In this document: positions 16,901-26,052 of the stretch, in pieces
Numbering within the stretch: the first letter of the stretch is position 1
Layout: the number at the start of each line of letters is the position of its first letter
NCBI RefSeq assembly: GCF_002101705.1
Contig: NZ_LQPC01000076.1
Coordinates: 79,189 to 143,188, forward strand
Length of the DNA: 64,000 nt
Direction of reading: 5' to 3'
Origin: Mycolicibacterium iranicum
GTDB taxonomy: Bacteria; Actinomycetota; Actinomycetes; Mycobacteriales; Mycobacteriaceae
Program-made: the position numbers and the translations under genes
The notes under the pieces: model-generated
Database searches by the model: none
What the model was told of the DNA's origin: nothing
The model's input: the letters and a program-made list of their open reading frames with translations, nothing else

Positions 16901-19900
16901 AACACCTCCGTGACGCTGAGCGTGCCGCTGTCCGACATCTGGATCGACATCCGCTTCACGCTGCCCGCGACGACCGCCGACGGCGGTGCGCCGATCGTCA
17001 CCGTCGAAGACGCATCGAAGGCTATGCGCGCGGTGCTGGCGATCGCTGCCGGCGTCGAAGGACCGGAATCCCTTCCGTCCGTTGTGGACAACACATCGAC
17101 GGTCACCGTCGAGTGGGACCCCGAGAAGGTCGCCGATCACACCGGCGTCACCGCGACGTTCGGCGCCCCGCTGGCGCCGGGCCTGACCTTGGTCCCCGAC
17201 GCGCTGGTCGGTCTGTGCTGGCCCGCAGTGTTCTCGGCGATCGGATCGGCCGTGACCGACGATGGCTTCCCGGTCGTCGAAGGCCTGCTCAGCCTGGTGC
17301 ACCTCGATCACGCCGCCCACCTGCTGCAGTCGATGCCTGCAGTGAAGTCCGAATTGACCGTCGAGGCAACGGCTTCGGCGGCCACCGACACCGAGGTCGG
17401 CCGGGTCGTCCCGGTCTCGGTCACCATCTCGGACGCTGACGGCACGGTGCTGGCGACGCTCGAGGAGCGTTTCGCGATCCGTGGCCGCACCGGAGCGCTG
17501 GAGCTCTCCGACCCGCCGCGTGCCGGTGGGGCCATCACCGACAACGCCACCGACACGCCGCGCCGCAGGCGCCGCGACGTCGTCGTCACCGCGCCCGTCG
17601 ACATGAGTGCCTTCGCCGTCGTCTCCGGTGACCACAACCCGATCCACACCGACCGGGCGGCCGCACTGCTGGCCGGGCTGAAAACGCCCATCGTGCACGG
17701 CATGTGGCTCTCGGCCGCGGCGCAGCACGCCGTCACGGCAACCGACGGTCGAGCTACTCCGCCCGCCCGGCTGGTCGGCTGGACCTCCCGTTTCCTCGGC
17801 ATGGTCCTGCCCGGCGACGAGATCGAGTTCCGGGTGGACCGCGTCGGCATCGACCGTGGCGCCGAGATCATCGAGGTCACCGCGAAGGCTCGGCGGGCAG
17901 CGAGCGAAGCGAGCCAGGGGAGTGGTTCGGGTGGTGAGCTCGTCATGTCGGCCACGGCCCAGCTCGCCGCCCCGAAGACCGTCTACGCCTTCCCCGGCCA
18001 GGGCATCCAGTCCAAGGGCATGGGCATGGACGTGCGCGCCCGCTCCAAGGCGGCCCGCAAGGTCTGGGACAACGCCGACAAGTTCACCCGCGACACCCTG
18101 GGCTTCTCGGTCCTGCACGTCGTGCGCGACAACCCGACCAGCCTGATCGCCTCGGGCGTGCACTATCACCACCCCGAGGGTGTGCTCTACCTCACGCAGT
18201 TCACCCAGGTTGCGATGGCCACCGTGGCGGCCGCCCAGGTCGCCGAGATGCGCGAGCAGGGTGCCTTCGTGGAGGGCGCCATCGCCTGCGGTCACTCGGT
18301 CGGTGAGTACACCGCGCTGGCATGCGTGTCCGGGGTGTACGAGCTCGAAGCCCTACTGGAGGTGGTGTTCCACCGCGGATCCAAGATGCACGACATCGTG
18401 CCCCGCGACGCCCAGGGCCGATCCAATTACCGGCTGGCCGCGATCCGCCCGTCGCAGATCGACCTCGACGACAACGACGTCACCGACTTCGTCGCCGAGA
18501 TCGCCGAGCGCACAGGCGAGTTCCTGCAGATCGTGAATTTCAACCTGCGTGGTTCGCAGTACGCGATCGCCGGTACGGTTCGCGGCCTCGAGGAGCTGGA
18601 GGCCGAGGTCGAGCGGCGTCGCGAAATCAGCGGCGGCAAGCGCTCGTTCATCTTGGTCCCCGGTATCGACGTGCCGTTCCACTCCTCGGTGTTGCGGGTC
18701 GGCGTCGCCGACTTCCGCCGCTCGCTGGAGCGCGTCATGCCCACCGACGCCGATCCGGAGCTGCTGATCGGGCGCTACATCCCGAACCTGGTGCCGCGGC
18801 CGTTCACACTGGACCGCGACTTCATCCAGGAGATCCGCGATCTGGTGCCCGCCGAGCCGCTCGACGAGATCCTCGCCGACTACGACACCTGGCGTAACGA
18901 GCGGCCGCGCGAGCTGTGCCGCAAGGTCGTCATCGAGCTCCTGGCATGGCAGTTCGCCAGCCCGGTGCGCTGGATCGAGACACAGGACCTGCTGTTCATC
19001 GAGGAAGCCGCGGGGGGCTTGGGCATCGAGCGGTTCGTCGAGATCGGCGTGAAATCAGCTCCCACAGTGGCAGGGCTAGCGGCTAACACACTCAAGCTGC
19101 CGGAGTATTCGCACAACACCACCGAGGTGCTCAACGCCGAGCGTGACGCCGCGGTGCTGTTCGCGACCGACACCGATCCAGAGCCCGAGATCGACGACAC
19201 GCCGGCACCGGCTGCTGAGGCTGCTCCGGCACCGGCCGCCGAAGCCGTCCCTGCTGCGCCGGCTGCTCCGGCTGCGGCGCCCAGCGGGGGACCTGCGCCC
19301 AATGTCGCGCCCGGGGGCGCTCCGCGACCCGACGACATCGGCTTCGATGCCGCCGATGCGACGATGGCGCTCATCGCGCTGTCGGCCAAGATCCGCATCG
19401 ATCAGATCGAGGCGCTGGACTCCATCGAGTCGATCACCGACGGTGCGTCCTCGCGCCGCAACCAGATGCTGGTCGACCTCGGCTCCGAGCTGAACCTCGG
19501 CGCCATCGACGGTGCCGCCGAAGCCGATCTCGCCGGTTTGAAGGGACAGGTCACCAAGCTGGCCCGTACCTACAAGCCGTTCGGGCCGGTGCTGTCCGAC
19601 GCGATCAACGATCAGCTGCGCACGGTTTTCGGACCGTCGGGCAAGCGGCCGGCCTACATCACCGAGCGGGTGAAGAAGACCTGGGAGCTCGGCGACGGCT
19701 GGGCCAAGCACGTCACCGTCGAGGTCGCGCTGGGCACCCGAGAGGGATCCAGTGTTCGCGGGGGTGCGCTGGGCGGTTTGCACGACGGTGCGCTGGCTGA
19801 CGCCGCCGCCGTCGACAAGGCGATCGACGCCGCGGTGGCCGCGGTCGGCGCCCGGCGCGGCGTTCCCGTGTCGTTGCCGTCGGCTGCCGGCGGTGGCGGT

Positions 19901-22900
19901 GGAGTCGTGGACTCCGCTGCGCTCGGCGAGTTCGCCGAGCAGGTCACCGGACCCGACGGCGTGCTCGCGTCGGCGGCCCGCACCATTCTCGACCAGCTGG
20001 GCCTCGGCGACTCGTTCGCGACCCCCGAGGCCACGGCCGATGCAGAGCTGATCGATCTGGTCACCGCTGAATTGGGTTCGGACTGGCCACGTTTGGTGGC
20101 GCCGGTGTTCGACGGCCGCAAGGCAGTGGTGCTCGACGACCGCTGGGCCAGCGCCCGTGAGGATCTCGTCCGCATCTGGCTGATGGACGAAGACGAGATC
20201 GAGGTTGATTGGGCCCGACTCTCGGAGCGGTTCGAGGGAACCGGTCACGTCGTGGGCACCCAGGCCACCTACTGGCAGGGCAAGGCCCTGGCAGCGGGGC
20301 GCAACATCCACGCCTCCCTCTACGCCCGCGTCGCCGCGGGTGCCGAGAACCCGGGCAAGGGTCGCTACACCGACGAGGTCGCGGTCGTGACGGGCGCTTC
20401 GAAGGGCTCCATCGCCGCATCGGTGGTGGCGCAACTGCTCGACGGCGGCGCGACGGTGGTCGCGACGACGTCCAAGCTCGACGACGACCGACTGGCCTTC
20501 TACCGGCAGCTCTACCGCGACAATGCCCGCTTCGGCGCGAAGCTGTGGGTGCTGCCGGCGAACATGGCCTCCTACAACGACATTGATGCACTGGTCGAGT
20601 GGGTCGGGACCGAGCAGAGCGAAAGCCTCGGGCCCAAGTCGATTCACATCAAGGACGCGCTGACCCCGACGCTGCTGTTCCCGTTCGCGGCGCCGCGGGT
20701 GGGCGGTGACCTGTCCGACGCCGGCTCGCGCTCCGAGATGGAGATGAAGGTGCTGCTGTGGGCCGTGCAGCGGCTCATCGGCGGGCTGTCGCGCATCGGA
20801 GCGGACCGCGATATCGCGGCACGCCTGCACGTCGTGCTCCCGGGCTCGCCGAACCGCGGCATGTTCGGTGGCGACGGCGCCTACGGCGAATCGAAGTCGG
20901 CTCTGGATGCGGTCGTGTCGCGATGGAAGGCCGAAACGTCCTGGGCGCAGCGGGTCAGCCTGGCTCACGCACTGATCGGCTGGACTCGCGGCACCGGGCT
21001 GATGGGCCACAACGACGTGATCGTCGACGCGGTCGAGGAGGCCGGCGTCACCACGTATTCGACTGAGCAGATGGCAAGCATGCTGCTGGATCTGTGCGAC
21101 GTCGAGAACAAGGTGGCCGCAGCACGCGAGCCCGTCGAGGCCGACCTGACCGGCGGCCTGGCTGAGGTCGAACTGGACCTTTCGGCACTTGCCACCAAGG
21201 CGCGGGAGGAAGCTGCCGAAGCTCCTTCCGAGGACGGAAGCGGGGACGAGGAGCCGGCCGATCACATGATCGCCGCGCTGCCGTCACCGCCGCGCCCGAT
21301 CGCCGGTGCGCCCGCACCCGAGTGGGCCGACCTCGACGTCGACCCGTCCGAGCTCGTCGTCATCGTCGGCGGTGCCGAGCTGGGCCCCTACGGCTCGTCG
21401 CGCACCCGCTTCGAAATGGAGGTCGACAACGAGCTGTCGGCGGCCGGGGTGCTGGAGCTGGCGTGGACGACCGGCCTGATCACGTGGGAAGACGATCCCC
21501 AACCAGGTTGGTACGACGTCGAATCCGGCGATCTGGTCGACGAGTCCGAGCTCGTCGAGCGCTACCACGACGAGGTGGTCAGCCGCTGCGGCATTCGCGA
21601 GTTCGTCGACGACGGCGCGATCGACCCCGACCACGCGTCACCGCTGCTGGTCAGTGTGTTCCTGGACAAGGACTTCCGTTTCGTGGTCTCCAGTGAGGCC
21701 GATGCGCGGGCGTTCGTCCAGTTCGATCCGGAGCACACGCTGGCCCGGCCGATCCCGGATTCCGGTGACTGGGAGGTGATCCGCAAGGCGGGCACCGAGA
21801 TTCGCGTGCCCCGCAAGACCAAGCTGTCGCGCACCGTGGGCGCCCAGATCCCGACCGGGTTCGACCCGACGGTATGGGGCATCACCCCGGACATGGCCAA
21901 CTCGATCGACCGGGTGGCGCTGTGGAACATTGTCGCGACCGTGGACGCGTTCCTGTCCTCGGGCTTCACCCCGACGGAGCTGATGCGCTGGGTGCACCCG
22001 AGCTTGGTGGCCTCCACGCAGGGCACTGGCATGGGCGGCATGACGTCGATGCAGACCATGTACCACGGGAATCTGCTCGGTCGGAGCAAGCCCAACGACA
22101 TCCTGCAGGAGGTCCTGCCGAATGTCGTTGCCGCACACGTGATGCAGAGCTACGTCGGCGGTTACGGCGCGATGGTCCACCCGGTTGGCGCGTGTGCCAC
22201 CGCAGCTGTGTCGGTCGAGGAGGGTGTGGACAAGATCCGCCTCGGCAAGGCCGAGCTCGTGGTGGCAGGCGGTTTCGACGACATGACGCTGGAGGCCATC
22301 ATGGGCTTCGGCGACATGGCAGCCACCGCCGACACCGAGGTGATGCGAGCAAAGGGCATCAGCGACTCGAAGTTCTCGCGCGCCAACGACCGTCGCCGCC
22401 TCGGTTTCCTGGAGGCAGAAGGCGGTGGCACGGTGCTGCTGGCCCGCGGTGACCTCGCGCTGCAGATGGGTCTTCCGGTGCTCGCGGTGGTCGGTTACGC
22501 CCAGTCGTTCGCCGACGGTGTGCACACGTCCATCCCCGCGCCGGGTCTCGGCGCGTTGGGTGCAGGCCGAGGCGGCAGGGACTCGCAGCTGGCGCGCTCG
22601 CTGGCCAAGCTGGGTGTGGGCGCCGATGACATCGCGGTGATCTCCAAGCACGACACGTCGACGCTGGCCAATGACCCCAACGAGACCGAGCTGCATGAGC
22701 GGCTCGCGGATTCGCTGGGTCGCTCCGACGGCGCGCCGCTGTTCATCATCAGTCAGAAGAGCCTGACCGGGCATGCCAAGGGCGGCGCGGCAGTCTTCCA
22801 GATGATGGGCCTGTGCCAGGTGCTGCGCGACGGCGTCATCCCGCCCAACCGCAGCCTCGACTGTGTCGACGACGAGTTGGCCACCTCGGCGCACTTCGTG

Positions 22901-23245
22901 TGGCCGCGCGAAACCTTGCGACTCGGCGACAAGTACCCGCTGAAGGCGGGTCTGGTCACCAGCCTCGGCTTCGGTCACGTGTCGGGTCTGATCGCACTGG
23001 TACATCCGCAGGCATTCCTGGCCACGCTGAGCCCCGAGCAGCGGGCGGCGTACACCGCCCAGGCTCAGGAGCGGGCGCTGGCAGGCCAGCGCAGGCTGGC
23101 GTCGGCGATCGCCGGCGGTCGCCCGATGTACGAGCGGCCCGAGGGGCGTCGCTTCGACCAGGACCATCCGGAGAAGGCTCAGGAGGCGGCGATGTTGCTC
23201 GACGTGACGTCCCGGCTCGACGACAGCGGCGTGTATCGGCGTTGA
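13904..23245 (+). CDS. fas: Type I fatty acid synthase, multifunctional
   Basis: A 3,113-residue synthase making C16-C26 acyl-CoAs de novo in the cytoplasm, the primers for mycolic acids. Domain order: acetyltransferase (Ser154 in GHSQG); flavin enoyl reductase (SPILLAGMTPTTVD, about 420-760); dehydratase hot-dog (GDHNPIH, residues 1242-1248); malonyl/palmitoyl transferase (Ser1465 in GHSVGEY); a Pro/Ala linker of about 45 residues; ACP with probable phosphopantetheine Ser1849 in GASSRRNQ; ketoreductase (VTGASKGS, 2162-2169); ketosynthase with Cys2764, His2916 and His2957. It corresponds to the fungal alpha and beta chains fused, without a phosphopantetheinyl transferase domain, which is supplied by acpS 22 nt downstream. 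GTG start with GAGGAG 10 nt before it. Length and order match other mycobacterial FAS-I; no broken active site was seen. Confidence 0.98.
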   Translation: MTINDQHRATTGSDEADQAFEPLTGTHALVDRLHSGEPYAVAFGGQGGPWLENLEELVNSAGIESEISQLVAEAELLLEPLARELVVVRPIGFEPMKWIRALAADEPLPSAKDLTTAAISGPGILLTQMAAQRALKRQGLDLDGHPPIAIAGHSQGVTAVESLKARGTRDVELLAIGQLIGAAGSLVSRRCGMVGRGDKAPMVSVLNVDPDRMAELLDEFAQDVRTVLPPALSIRNGRRSVVITGTPEQLARFELYCEKITEKEEAERKNKTRGGAIFRPIFNQLNVEVGFHTPRLAGGVDLVNEWAARTGLDPELTRELTETIFVKPVDWVAEVEGLAATGAKWIVDLGPSDTVTRLTAPVIRGLGIGIVPAATRAGQRSLFTVGAAPAVAPAWSSYAPKPVALPDGSVKASTKFTRLTGRSPILLAGMTPTTVDAKIVAAAANAGHWAELAGGGQVTEEIFDARIQELTQLLEPGRAIQFNSLFLDPYLWKLQIGGKRLVQKARQSGAPIDGVVVTAGIPDLEEAVDLIEELHSVGISMVTFKPGTVDQIKSVIKIAAEVPDRDVIVHIEGGRAGGHHSWEDLDDLLLSTYGELRKYPNVTICVGGGIGTPERAAEYLSGQWATPYGFPEMPVDGILVGTAAMATLEATTSPAVKQLLVDTNGTDTWVGAGKAINGMASGRSQLGADIHEIDNTASRCGRLLDEVAGDADAVAERRDEIIAAMANTAKPYFGDIADMSYLQWLQRYIELAIGDGDSTADTAAPGSPWLADTWRDRFEEMLKRAEARLNEKDSGPIESLFDSSAEGQALLDNPETAIAALLARYPDAETVRLHPADVPFFVTLCKKPGKPVNFVPVIDKDVRRWWRSDSLWQAHDARYTADQVCIIPGTQAVAGITRVDEPVGELLDRFEQEIVDRVLASGAKPVAVVSRRQARADVSGPLAVVLDSPDVLWAGRTAINPVHRIGAPKEWQVNDVPGKPSATHPNTGARLEQSTDNAGNTSVTLSVPLSDIWIDIRFTLPATTADGGAPIVTVEDASKAMRAVLAIAAGVEGPESLPSVVDNTSTVTVEWDPEKVADHTGVTATFGAPLAPGLTLVPDALVGLCWPAVFSAIGSAVTDDGFPVVEGLLSLVHLDHAAHLLQSMPAVKSELTVEATASAATDTEVGRVVPVSVTISDADGTVLATLEERFAIRGRTGALELSDPPRAGGAITDNATDTPRRRRRDVVVTAPVDMSAFAVVSGDHNPIHTDRAAALLAGLKTPIVHGMWLSAAAQHAVTATDGRATPPARLVGWTSRFLGMVLPGDEIEFRVDRVGIDRGAEIIEVTAKARRAASEASQGSGSGGELVMSATAQLAAPKTVYAFPGQGIQSKGMGMDVRARSKAARKVWDNADKFTRDTLGFSVLHVVRDNPTSLIASGVHYHHPEGVLYLTQFTQVAMATVAAAQVAEMREQGAFVEGAIACGHSVGEYTALACVSGVYELEALLEVVFHRGSKMHDIVPRDAQGRSNYRLAAIRPSQIDLDDNDVTDFVAEIAERTGEFLQIVNFNLRGSQYAIAGTVRGLEELEAEVERRREISGGKRSFILVPGIDVPFHSSVLRVGVADFRRSLERVMPTDADPELLIGRYIPNLVPRPFTLDRDFIQEIRDLVPAEPLDEILADYDTWRNERPRELCRKVVIELLAWQFASPVRWIETQDLLFIEEAAGGLGIERFVEIGVKSAPTVAGLAANTLKLPEYSHNTTEVLNAERDAAVLFATDTDPEPEIDDTPAPAAEAAPAPAAEAVPAAPAAPAAAPSGGPAPNVAPGGAPRPDDIGFDAADATMALIALSAKIRIDQIEALDSIESITDGASSRRNQMLVDLGSELNLGAIDGAAEADLAGLKGQVTKLARTYKPFGPVLSDAINDQLRTVFGPSGKRPAYITERVKKTWELGDGWAKHVTVEVALGTREGSSVRGGALGGLHDGALADAAAVDKAIDAAVAAVGARRGVPVSLPSAAGGGGGVVDSAALGEFAEQVTGPDGVLASAARTILDQLGLGDSFATPEATADAELIDLVTAELGSDWPRLVAPVFDGRKAVVLDDRWASAREDLVRIWLMDEDEIEVDWARLSERFEGTGHVVGTQATYWQGKALAAGRNIHASLYARVAAGAENPGKGRYTDEVAVVTGASKGSIAASVVAQLLDGGATVVATTSKLDDDRLAFYRQLYRDNARFGAKLWVLPANMASYNDIDALVEWVGTEQSESLGPKSIHIKDALTPTLLFPFAAPRVGGDLSDAGSRSEMEMKVLLWAVQRLIGGLSRIGADRDIAARLHVVLPGSPNRGMFGGDGAYGESKSALDAVVSRWKAETSWAQRVSLAHALIGWTRGTGLMGHNDVIVDAVEEAGVTTYSTEQMASMLLDLCDVENKVAAAREPVEADLTGGLAEVELDLSALATKAREEAAEAPSEDGSGDEEPADHMIAALPSPPRPIAGAPAPEWADLDVDPSELVVIVGGAELGPYGSSRTRFEMEVDNELSAAGVLELAWTTGLITWEDDPQPGWYDVESGDLVDESELVERYHDEVVSRCGIREFVDDGAIDPDHASPLLVSVFLDKDFRFVVSSEADARAFVQFDPEHTLARPIPDSGDWEVIRKAGTEIRVPRKTKLSRTVGAQIPTGFDPTVWGITPDMANSIDRVALWNIVATVDAFLSSGFTPTELMRWVHPSLVASTQGTGMGGMTSMQTMYHGNLLGRSKPNDILQEVLPNVVAAHVMQSYVGGYGAMVHPVGACATAAVSVEEGVDKIRLGKAELVVAGGFDDMTLEAIMGFGDMAATADTEVMRAKGISDSKFSRANDRRRLGFLEAEGGGTVLLARGDLALQMGLPVLAVVGYAQSFADGVHTSIPAPGLGALGAGRGGRDSQLARSLAKLGVGADDIAVISKHDTSTLANDPNETELHERLADSLGRSDGAPLFIISQKSLTGHAKGGAAVFQMMGLCQVLRDGVIPPNRSLDCVDDELATSAHFVWPRETLRLGDKYPLKAGLVTSLGFGHVSGLIALVHPQAFLATLSPEQRAAYTAQAQERALAGQRRLASAIAGGRPMYERPEGRRFDQDHPEKAQEAAMLLDVTSRLDDSGVYRR

Positions 23246-23254
23246 CCCGTGAGA

Positions 23255-23260
23255 TAGCGT
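23255..23260 (+). promoter_or_regulatory. -10 box TAGCGT for leaderless acpS
   Basis: TAGCGT lies 10 nt after the fas stop and ends 7 nt before the acpS GTG, with no ribosome-binding site between. acpS can thus have its own leaderless transcript besides read-through from fas. Confidence 0.45.
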
Positions 23261-23267
23261 GCTGCGC

Positions 23268-23660
23268 GTGGGCATCGTCGGGATAGGCATCGATCTCGTC
23301 TCCATTCCGGAGTTCGCGGAACAGGTGGACCGGCCGGGCACGGTGTTCGCCGAGACGTTCACGCCGGGCGAGCGGCGCGACGCCGCCGACAAGAGTTCGT
23401 CGGCGGCGCGCCATCTCGCGGCGCGGTGGGCGGCCAAGGAGGCTGTCATCAAGGCCTGGTCGGGCTCGCGCTTCTCGAAGCGCCCTGTGCTGCCGGAAGC
23501 GATCCACCGCGACATCGAGGTCATCACCGACATGTGGGGGCGTCCCCGGGTGCGGTTGTCCGGTGCGGTGGCAGAGCACCTCAAAGAGGTGACGATCCAC
23601 TTGTCCCTGACCCATGAAGCCGACGTCGCAGCCGCGGTCGCCGTCCTCGAGGAGCGCTAG
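23268..23660 (+). CDS. acpS: Holo-[acyl-carrier-protein] synthase
   Basis: A 130-residue 4'-phosphopantetheinyl transferase that loads the ACP domain of the adjacent FAS-I from CoA. The Mg-binding residues are visible: Asp9 in GIGIDLVSI and Glu58 in RWAAKEAVIKAW. The start at GTG 23268 gives the M-G-I-V-G N-terminus and the 130-residue length of the M. tuberculosis enzyme; an in-frame GTG 9 nt upstream is less likely, and a TAGCGT -10 box fits the chosen start. Confidence 0.95.
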   Translation: MGIVGIGIDLVSIPEFAEQVDRPGTVFAETFTPGERRDAADKSSSAARHLAARWAAKEAVIKAWSGSRFSKRPVLPEAIHRDIEVITDMWGRPRVRLSGAVAEHLKEVTIHLSLTHEADVAAAVAVLEER

Positions 23661-23666
23661 GACTCG

Positions 23667-23739
23667 CACCGCGAGCGCGCGTGTCTGCACGTCGCCACGC
23701 CGGTGCGCACCGTGCGTACGCGCGCGCTCGTCGCGGTGG
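23667..23739. repeat. Long imperfect GC-rich hairpin (REP-like) after acpS
   Basis: The arm ACCGCGAGCGCGCGTG near 23668 pairs imperfectly with ACGCGCGCGCTCGTCGCGGT near 23718, and inner TGCACG pairs with CGTGCG, giving a stem of over 20 bp around a loop of about 20 nt. It starts a few nt after the acpS stop. It may terminate fas-acpS transcription without a U-tract, or be a dispersed palindromic repeat of fast-growing mycobacteria. Confidence 0.5.
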
Positions 23740-23856
23740 AACGCAACGAAACTAATTCGTCTCCAACGGGTTGACGTACGTCGATCGGGGTATCCCGGCG
23801 GTTCGCTCAAGCCGGGTACCCGGCGGTCCACACGCCACATCGAAGGGGGCGTCAGT

Positions 23857-24693
23857 ATGCCGGAGACGAGTCAGCGCGAACTCGGAGATTCCGACAGTCC
23901 GATCGAAGACGCACTCGAGTACGCCTTCCGGCGGATGGTCGACGAAGGCACCCAGCGTCTTCACCGCACCTGGCGTGAAGTGCTCGTCACGGGATTCTTC
24001 GGTGGGACCGACATCGCGATCGGCGTGGTGGCGTACCTGGCCGTGCTTCAGGCGACGGATCAGCCGCTGCTTGCCGGAATCGCGTTCTCCGTCGGCTTTT
24101 TGGCGCTGCTCCTCGGCCGCAGCGAATTGTTCACCGAGGGCTTTTTGATACCTGTGACCACGGTGGCGGCCAAGCGTGCCAGCGTGGGGCAGTTGTTGAA
24201 GCTCTGGGGCGGCACTCTGTTCGCCAATCTGGCCGGCGGCTGGATGCTGATGTGGCTGATCATGACTGCGCTACCGCGGCTGCACGAGAAGACCGTCGAA
24301 TCGGCCGCCCACTATGCGACGGCCCCGCTCTCGGTGGAAACTGTGGCGTTGTCTCTGCTCGGCGGCATGGTGATCACCTTGATGACGCGCATGCAGCACG
24401 GCACCGAATCGATGCCGGCCAAGATCGCCGCGGCCGTCGCCGGTGCGTTCCTGCTCGCGGGTCTGCAGTTGTTCCACTCTGTGCTCGACTCGTTGCTGAT
24501 CTTCGGCGCGCTCATCGCCGGCGAGGCGCCGTTCGGATATCTGGACTGGCTCGGCTGGTTCGCATACACCGCGGTCGGCAACGTCGTCGGCGGACTGCTG
24601 CTGGTGACGTTGCTGCGTCTGGTCCGCAGTAAGGACCGTCTGCAGGAGGAGCGTCGTGACGCCGAAGAGAGCGAGCCCGGGGAGCGCCACTAA
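23857..24693 (+). CDS. Formate/nitrite transporter (FNT) family channel-like protein
   Basis: A 278-residue membrane protein with a hydrophilic N-terminus (1-45) and about six to seven helices. The early GFFGGTDIAIGVVAYL and the LLGRSELFTEGFLIPV segment (a charged insertion within a helix, as in FNT half-repeats) identify the family. FNT channels carry small monovalent anions such as formate or nitrite; the substrate here is unknown. ATG start with GAAGGGGG 6 nt upstream. A GTTG-N14-GGGTAT element at 23770-23793 resembles a short-spaced SigF promoter, which would make it stress-inducible; this is weak. Its stop overlaps the -10 box of the next gene. Confidence 0.75.
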   Translation: MPETSQRELGDSDSPIEDALEYAFRRMVDEGTQRLHRTWREVLVTGFFGGTDIAIGVVAYLAVLQATDQPLLAGIAFSVGFLALLLGRSELFTEGFLIPVTTVAAKRASVGQLLKLWGGTLFANLAGGWMLMWLIMTALPRLHEKTVESAAHYATAPLSVETVALSLLGGMVITLMTRMQHGTESMPAKIAAAVAGAFLLAGLQLFHSVLDSLLIFGALIAGEAPFGYLDWLGWFAYTAVGNVVGGLLLVTLLRLVRSKDRLQEERRDAEESEPGERH

Positions 24694-24696
24694 CCT
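24691..24696 (+). promoter_or_regulatory. -10 box TAACCT for the leaderless M20 peptidase gene
   Basis: TAACCT starts in the stop codon of the FNT gene and ends 6 nt before the ATG at 24703. No Shine-Dalgarno sequence separates them. Confidence 0.5.
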
Positions 24697-24702
24697 GACC
24701 AC

Positions 24703-26052
24703 ATGAGCGATCTCGTGCAACGCGTCCGCGATGTCCTGCCTTCGGTCCGCGCCGACCTCGAAGACCTGGTGCGGATCCAGTCCGTCTGGGCCGATCCCGA
24801 CCGTCGCCCCGAAGTGCACCGGTCTGCTGAGGCAGTGTCGAAGCTGTTGTCGGAGGCGGGATTCGGCGACGTCCGGATCGTCGAAGAAGGCGGTGCGCCG
24901 GCCGTCATCGCGCGGCACCCGGCTCCCGAGGGTGCGCCCACGGTGCTGCTGTACGCCCATCACGACGTCCAGCCGGAGGGCGACCCTGCGCAATGGGCAA
25001 CCGCCCCGTTCGAACCGACGGAACGCGACGGACGGCTTTACGGCCGCGGCACCGCCGACGACAAGGCCGGTATCGCAACGCATCTCGCCGCATTCCGCGC
25101 CCACGGCGGCGTGCCGCCAGTCGGGGTGACGGTGTTCGTCGAGGGCGAGGAGGAATCGGGTTCGCCGTCGCTGTCGAAACTGCTGGCCGCGCATCGGGAT
25201 GCCCTGGCCGCCGATGTCATCGTCATCGCCGATTCCGACAACTGGAGCACCGAGATCCCATCGCTGACCGTGTCACTGCGGGGCCTGGCCGACTGCGTGG
25301 TGGAGGTCGCGACGCTCGACCACGGGCTGCACTCGGGGATGTGGGGCGGTGTCGTGCCCGACGCCCTGGCCGTGCTCGTGCGCCTCCTCGCGAGCCTGCA
25401 CGACGAGGAGGGCAACGTCGCTGTCGAAGGCCTGCACGAGGCGGTGGCTGCCGACGTGGACTACACATCAGAGCGCGTGCGCGCCGACACAGGCGTGCTG
25501 GCCGGTGTCCAGGAAATCGGCTCAGGCTCTGTGGCTCAAAGACTTTGGGCAAAGCCAGCTGTCACGGTGATCGGCATCGACACCACCTCCATCGCGAAAG
25601 CCTCGAACACCTTGATCCCGCGGGCCCGTGCGAAAGTCAGTATGAGGGTGGCACCAGGGGGAGATGCGGCCGAGCACCTCGCGGCGCTGACCCGGCACTT
25701 GGAAAGCCACGCCCCGTGGGGCGCACAGGTCACCGTGACTCCCGGCGACCTCGGCGAGCCGTACGCCATCGACGCCACCGGACCGGTCTATGACGCCGCG
25801 CGTGTGGCCTTCCGTCAGGCGTGGGGACATGACGCCGTCGACACCGGCGTCGGTGGGTCGATCCCCTTCATCGCAGCGTTCGCGACGGCGTTTCCCGACG
25901 CCAAGATCCTGGTGACCGGTGTCGAGGATCCGGACACCCAGGCACACAGCATCAACGAGAGCCTGCACCTGGGTGTGCTGGAACGGGCCGCCACCGCAGA
26001 GGCGCTGCTGCTGGCCCGGCTGGGAGACCTAGACGGACAGGTCGCGCCGTAG
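24703..26052 (+). CDS. M20-family metallopeptidase/dipeptidase
   Basis: A 449-residue zinc exopeptidase of the dipeptidase/carnosinase-like M20 group. Metal and catalytic residues are visible in YAHHDVQP (His86, Asp88), GRGTADDKAG (Asp119 or Asp120), EGEEESGS (Glu149-Glu151) and the late AHSINE. The dimerisation lid domain lies between (about 185-305). It is the counterpart, by order and sequence, of Rv2522c. It probably hydrolyses dipeptides in the cytoplasm; no signal peptide is seen. The 3' end overlaps the convergent bcp gene by 24 nt. Confidence 0.88.
   Translation: MSDLVQRVRDVLPSVRADLEDLVRIQSVWADPDRRPEVHRSAEAVSKLLSEAGFGDVRIVEEGGAPAVIARHPAPEGAPTVLLYAHHDVQPEGDPAQWATAPFEPTERDGRLYGRGTADDKAGIATHLAAFRAHGGVPPVGVTVFVEGEEESGSPSLSKLLAAHRDALAADVIVIADSDNWSTEIPSLTVSLRGLADCVVEVATLDHGLHSGMWGGVVPDALAVLVRLLASLHDEEGNVAVEGLHEAVAADVDYTSERVRADTGVLAGVQEIGSGSVAQRLWAKPAVTVIGIDTTSIAKASNTLIPRARAKVSMRVAPGGDAAEHLAALTRHLESHAPWGAQVTVTPGDLGEPYAIDATGPVYDAARVAFRQAWGHDAVDTGVGGSIPFIAAFATAFPDAKILVTGVEDPDTQAHSINESLHLGVLERAATAEALLLARLGDLDGQVAP

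Noticed and set aside
16664..23584. Several 500-730-residue minus-strand frames opposite fas (16664-18295, 19076-21265, 21638-23584)
   Set aside because: All are antisense to the fas reading frame, which has complete catalytic motifs.
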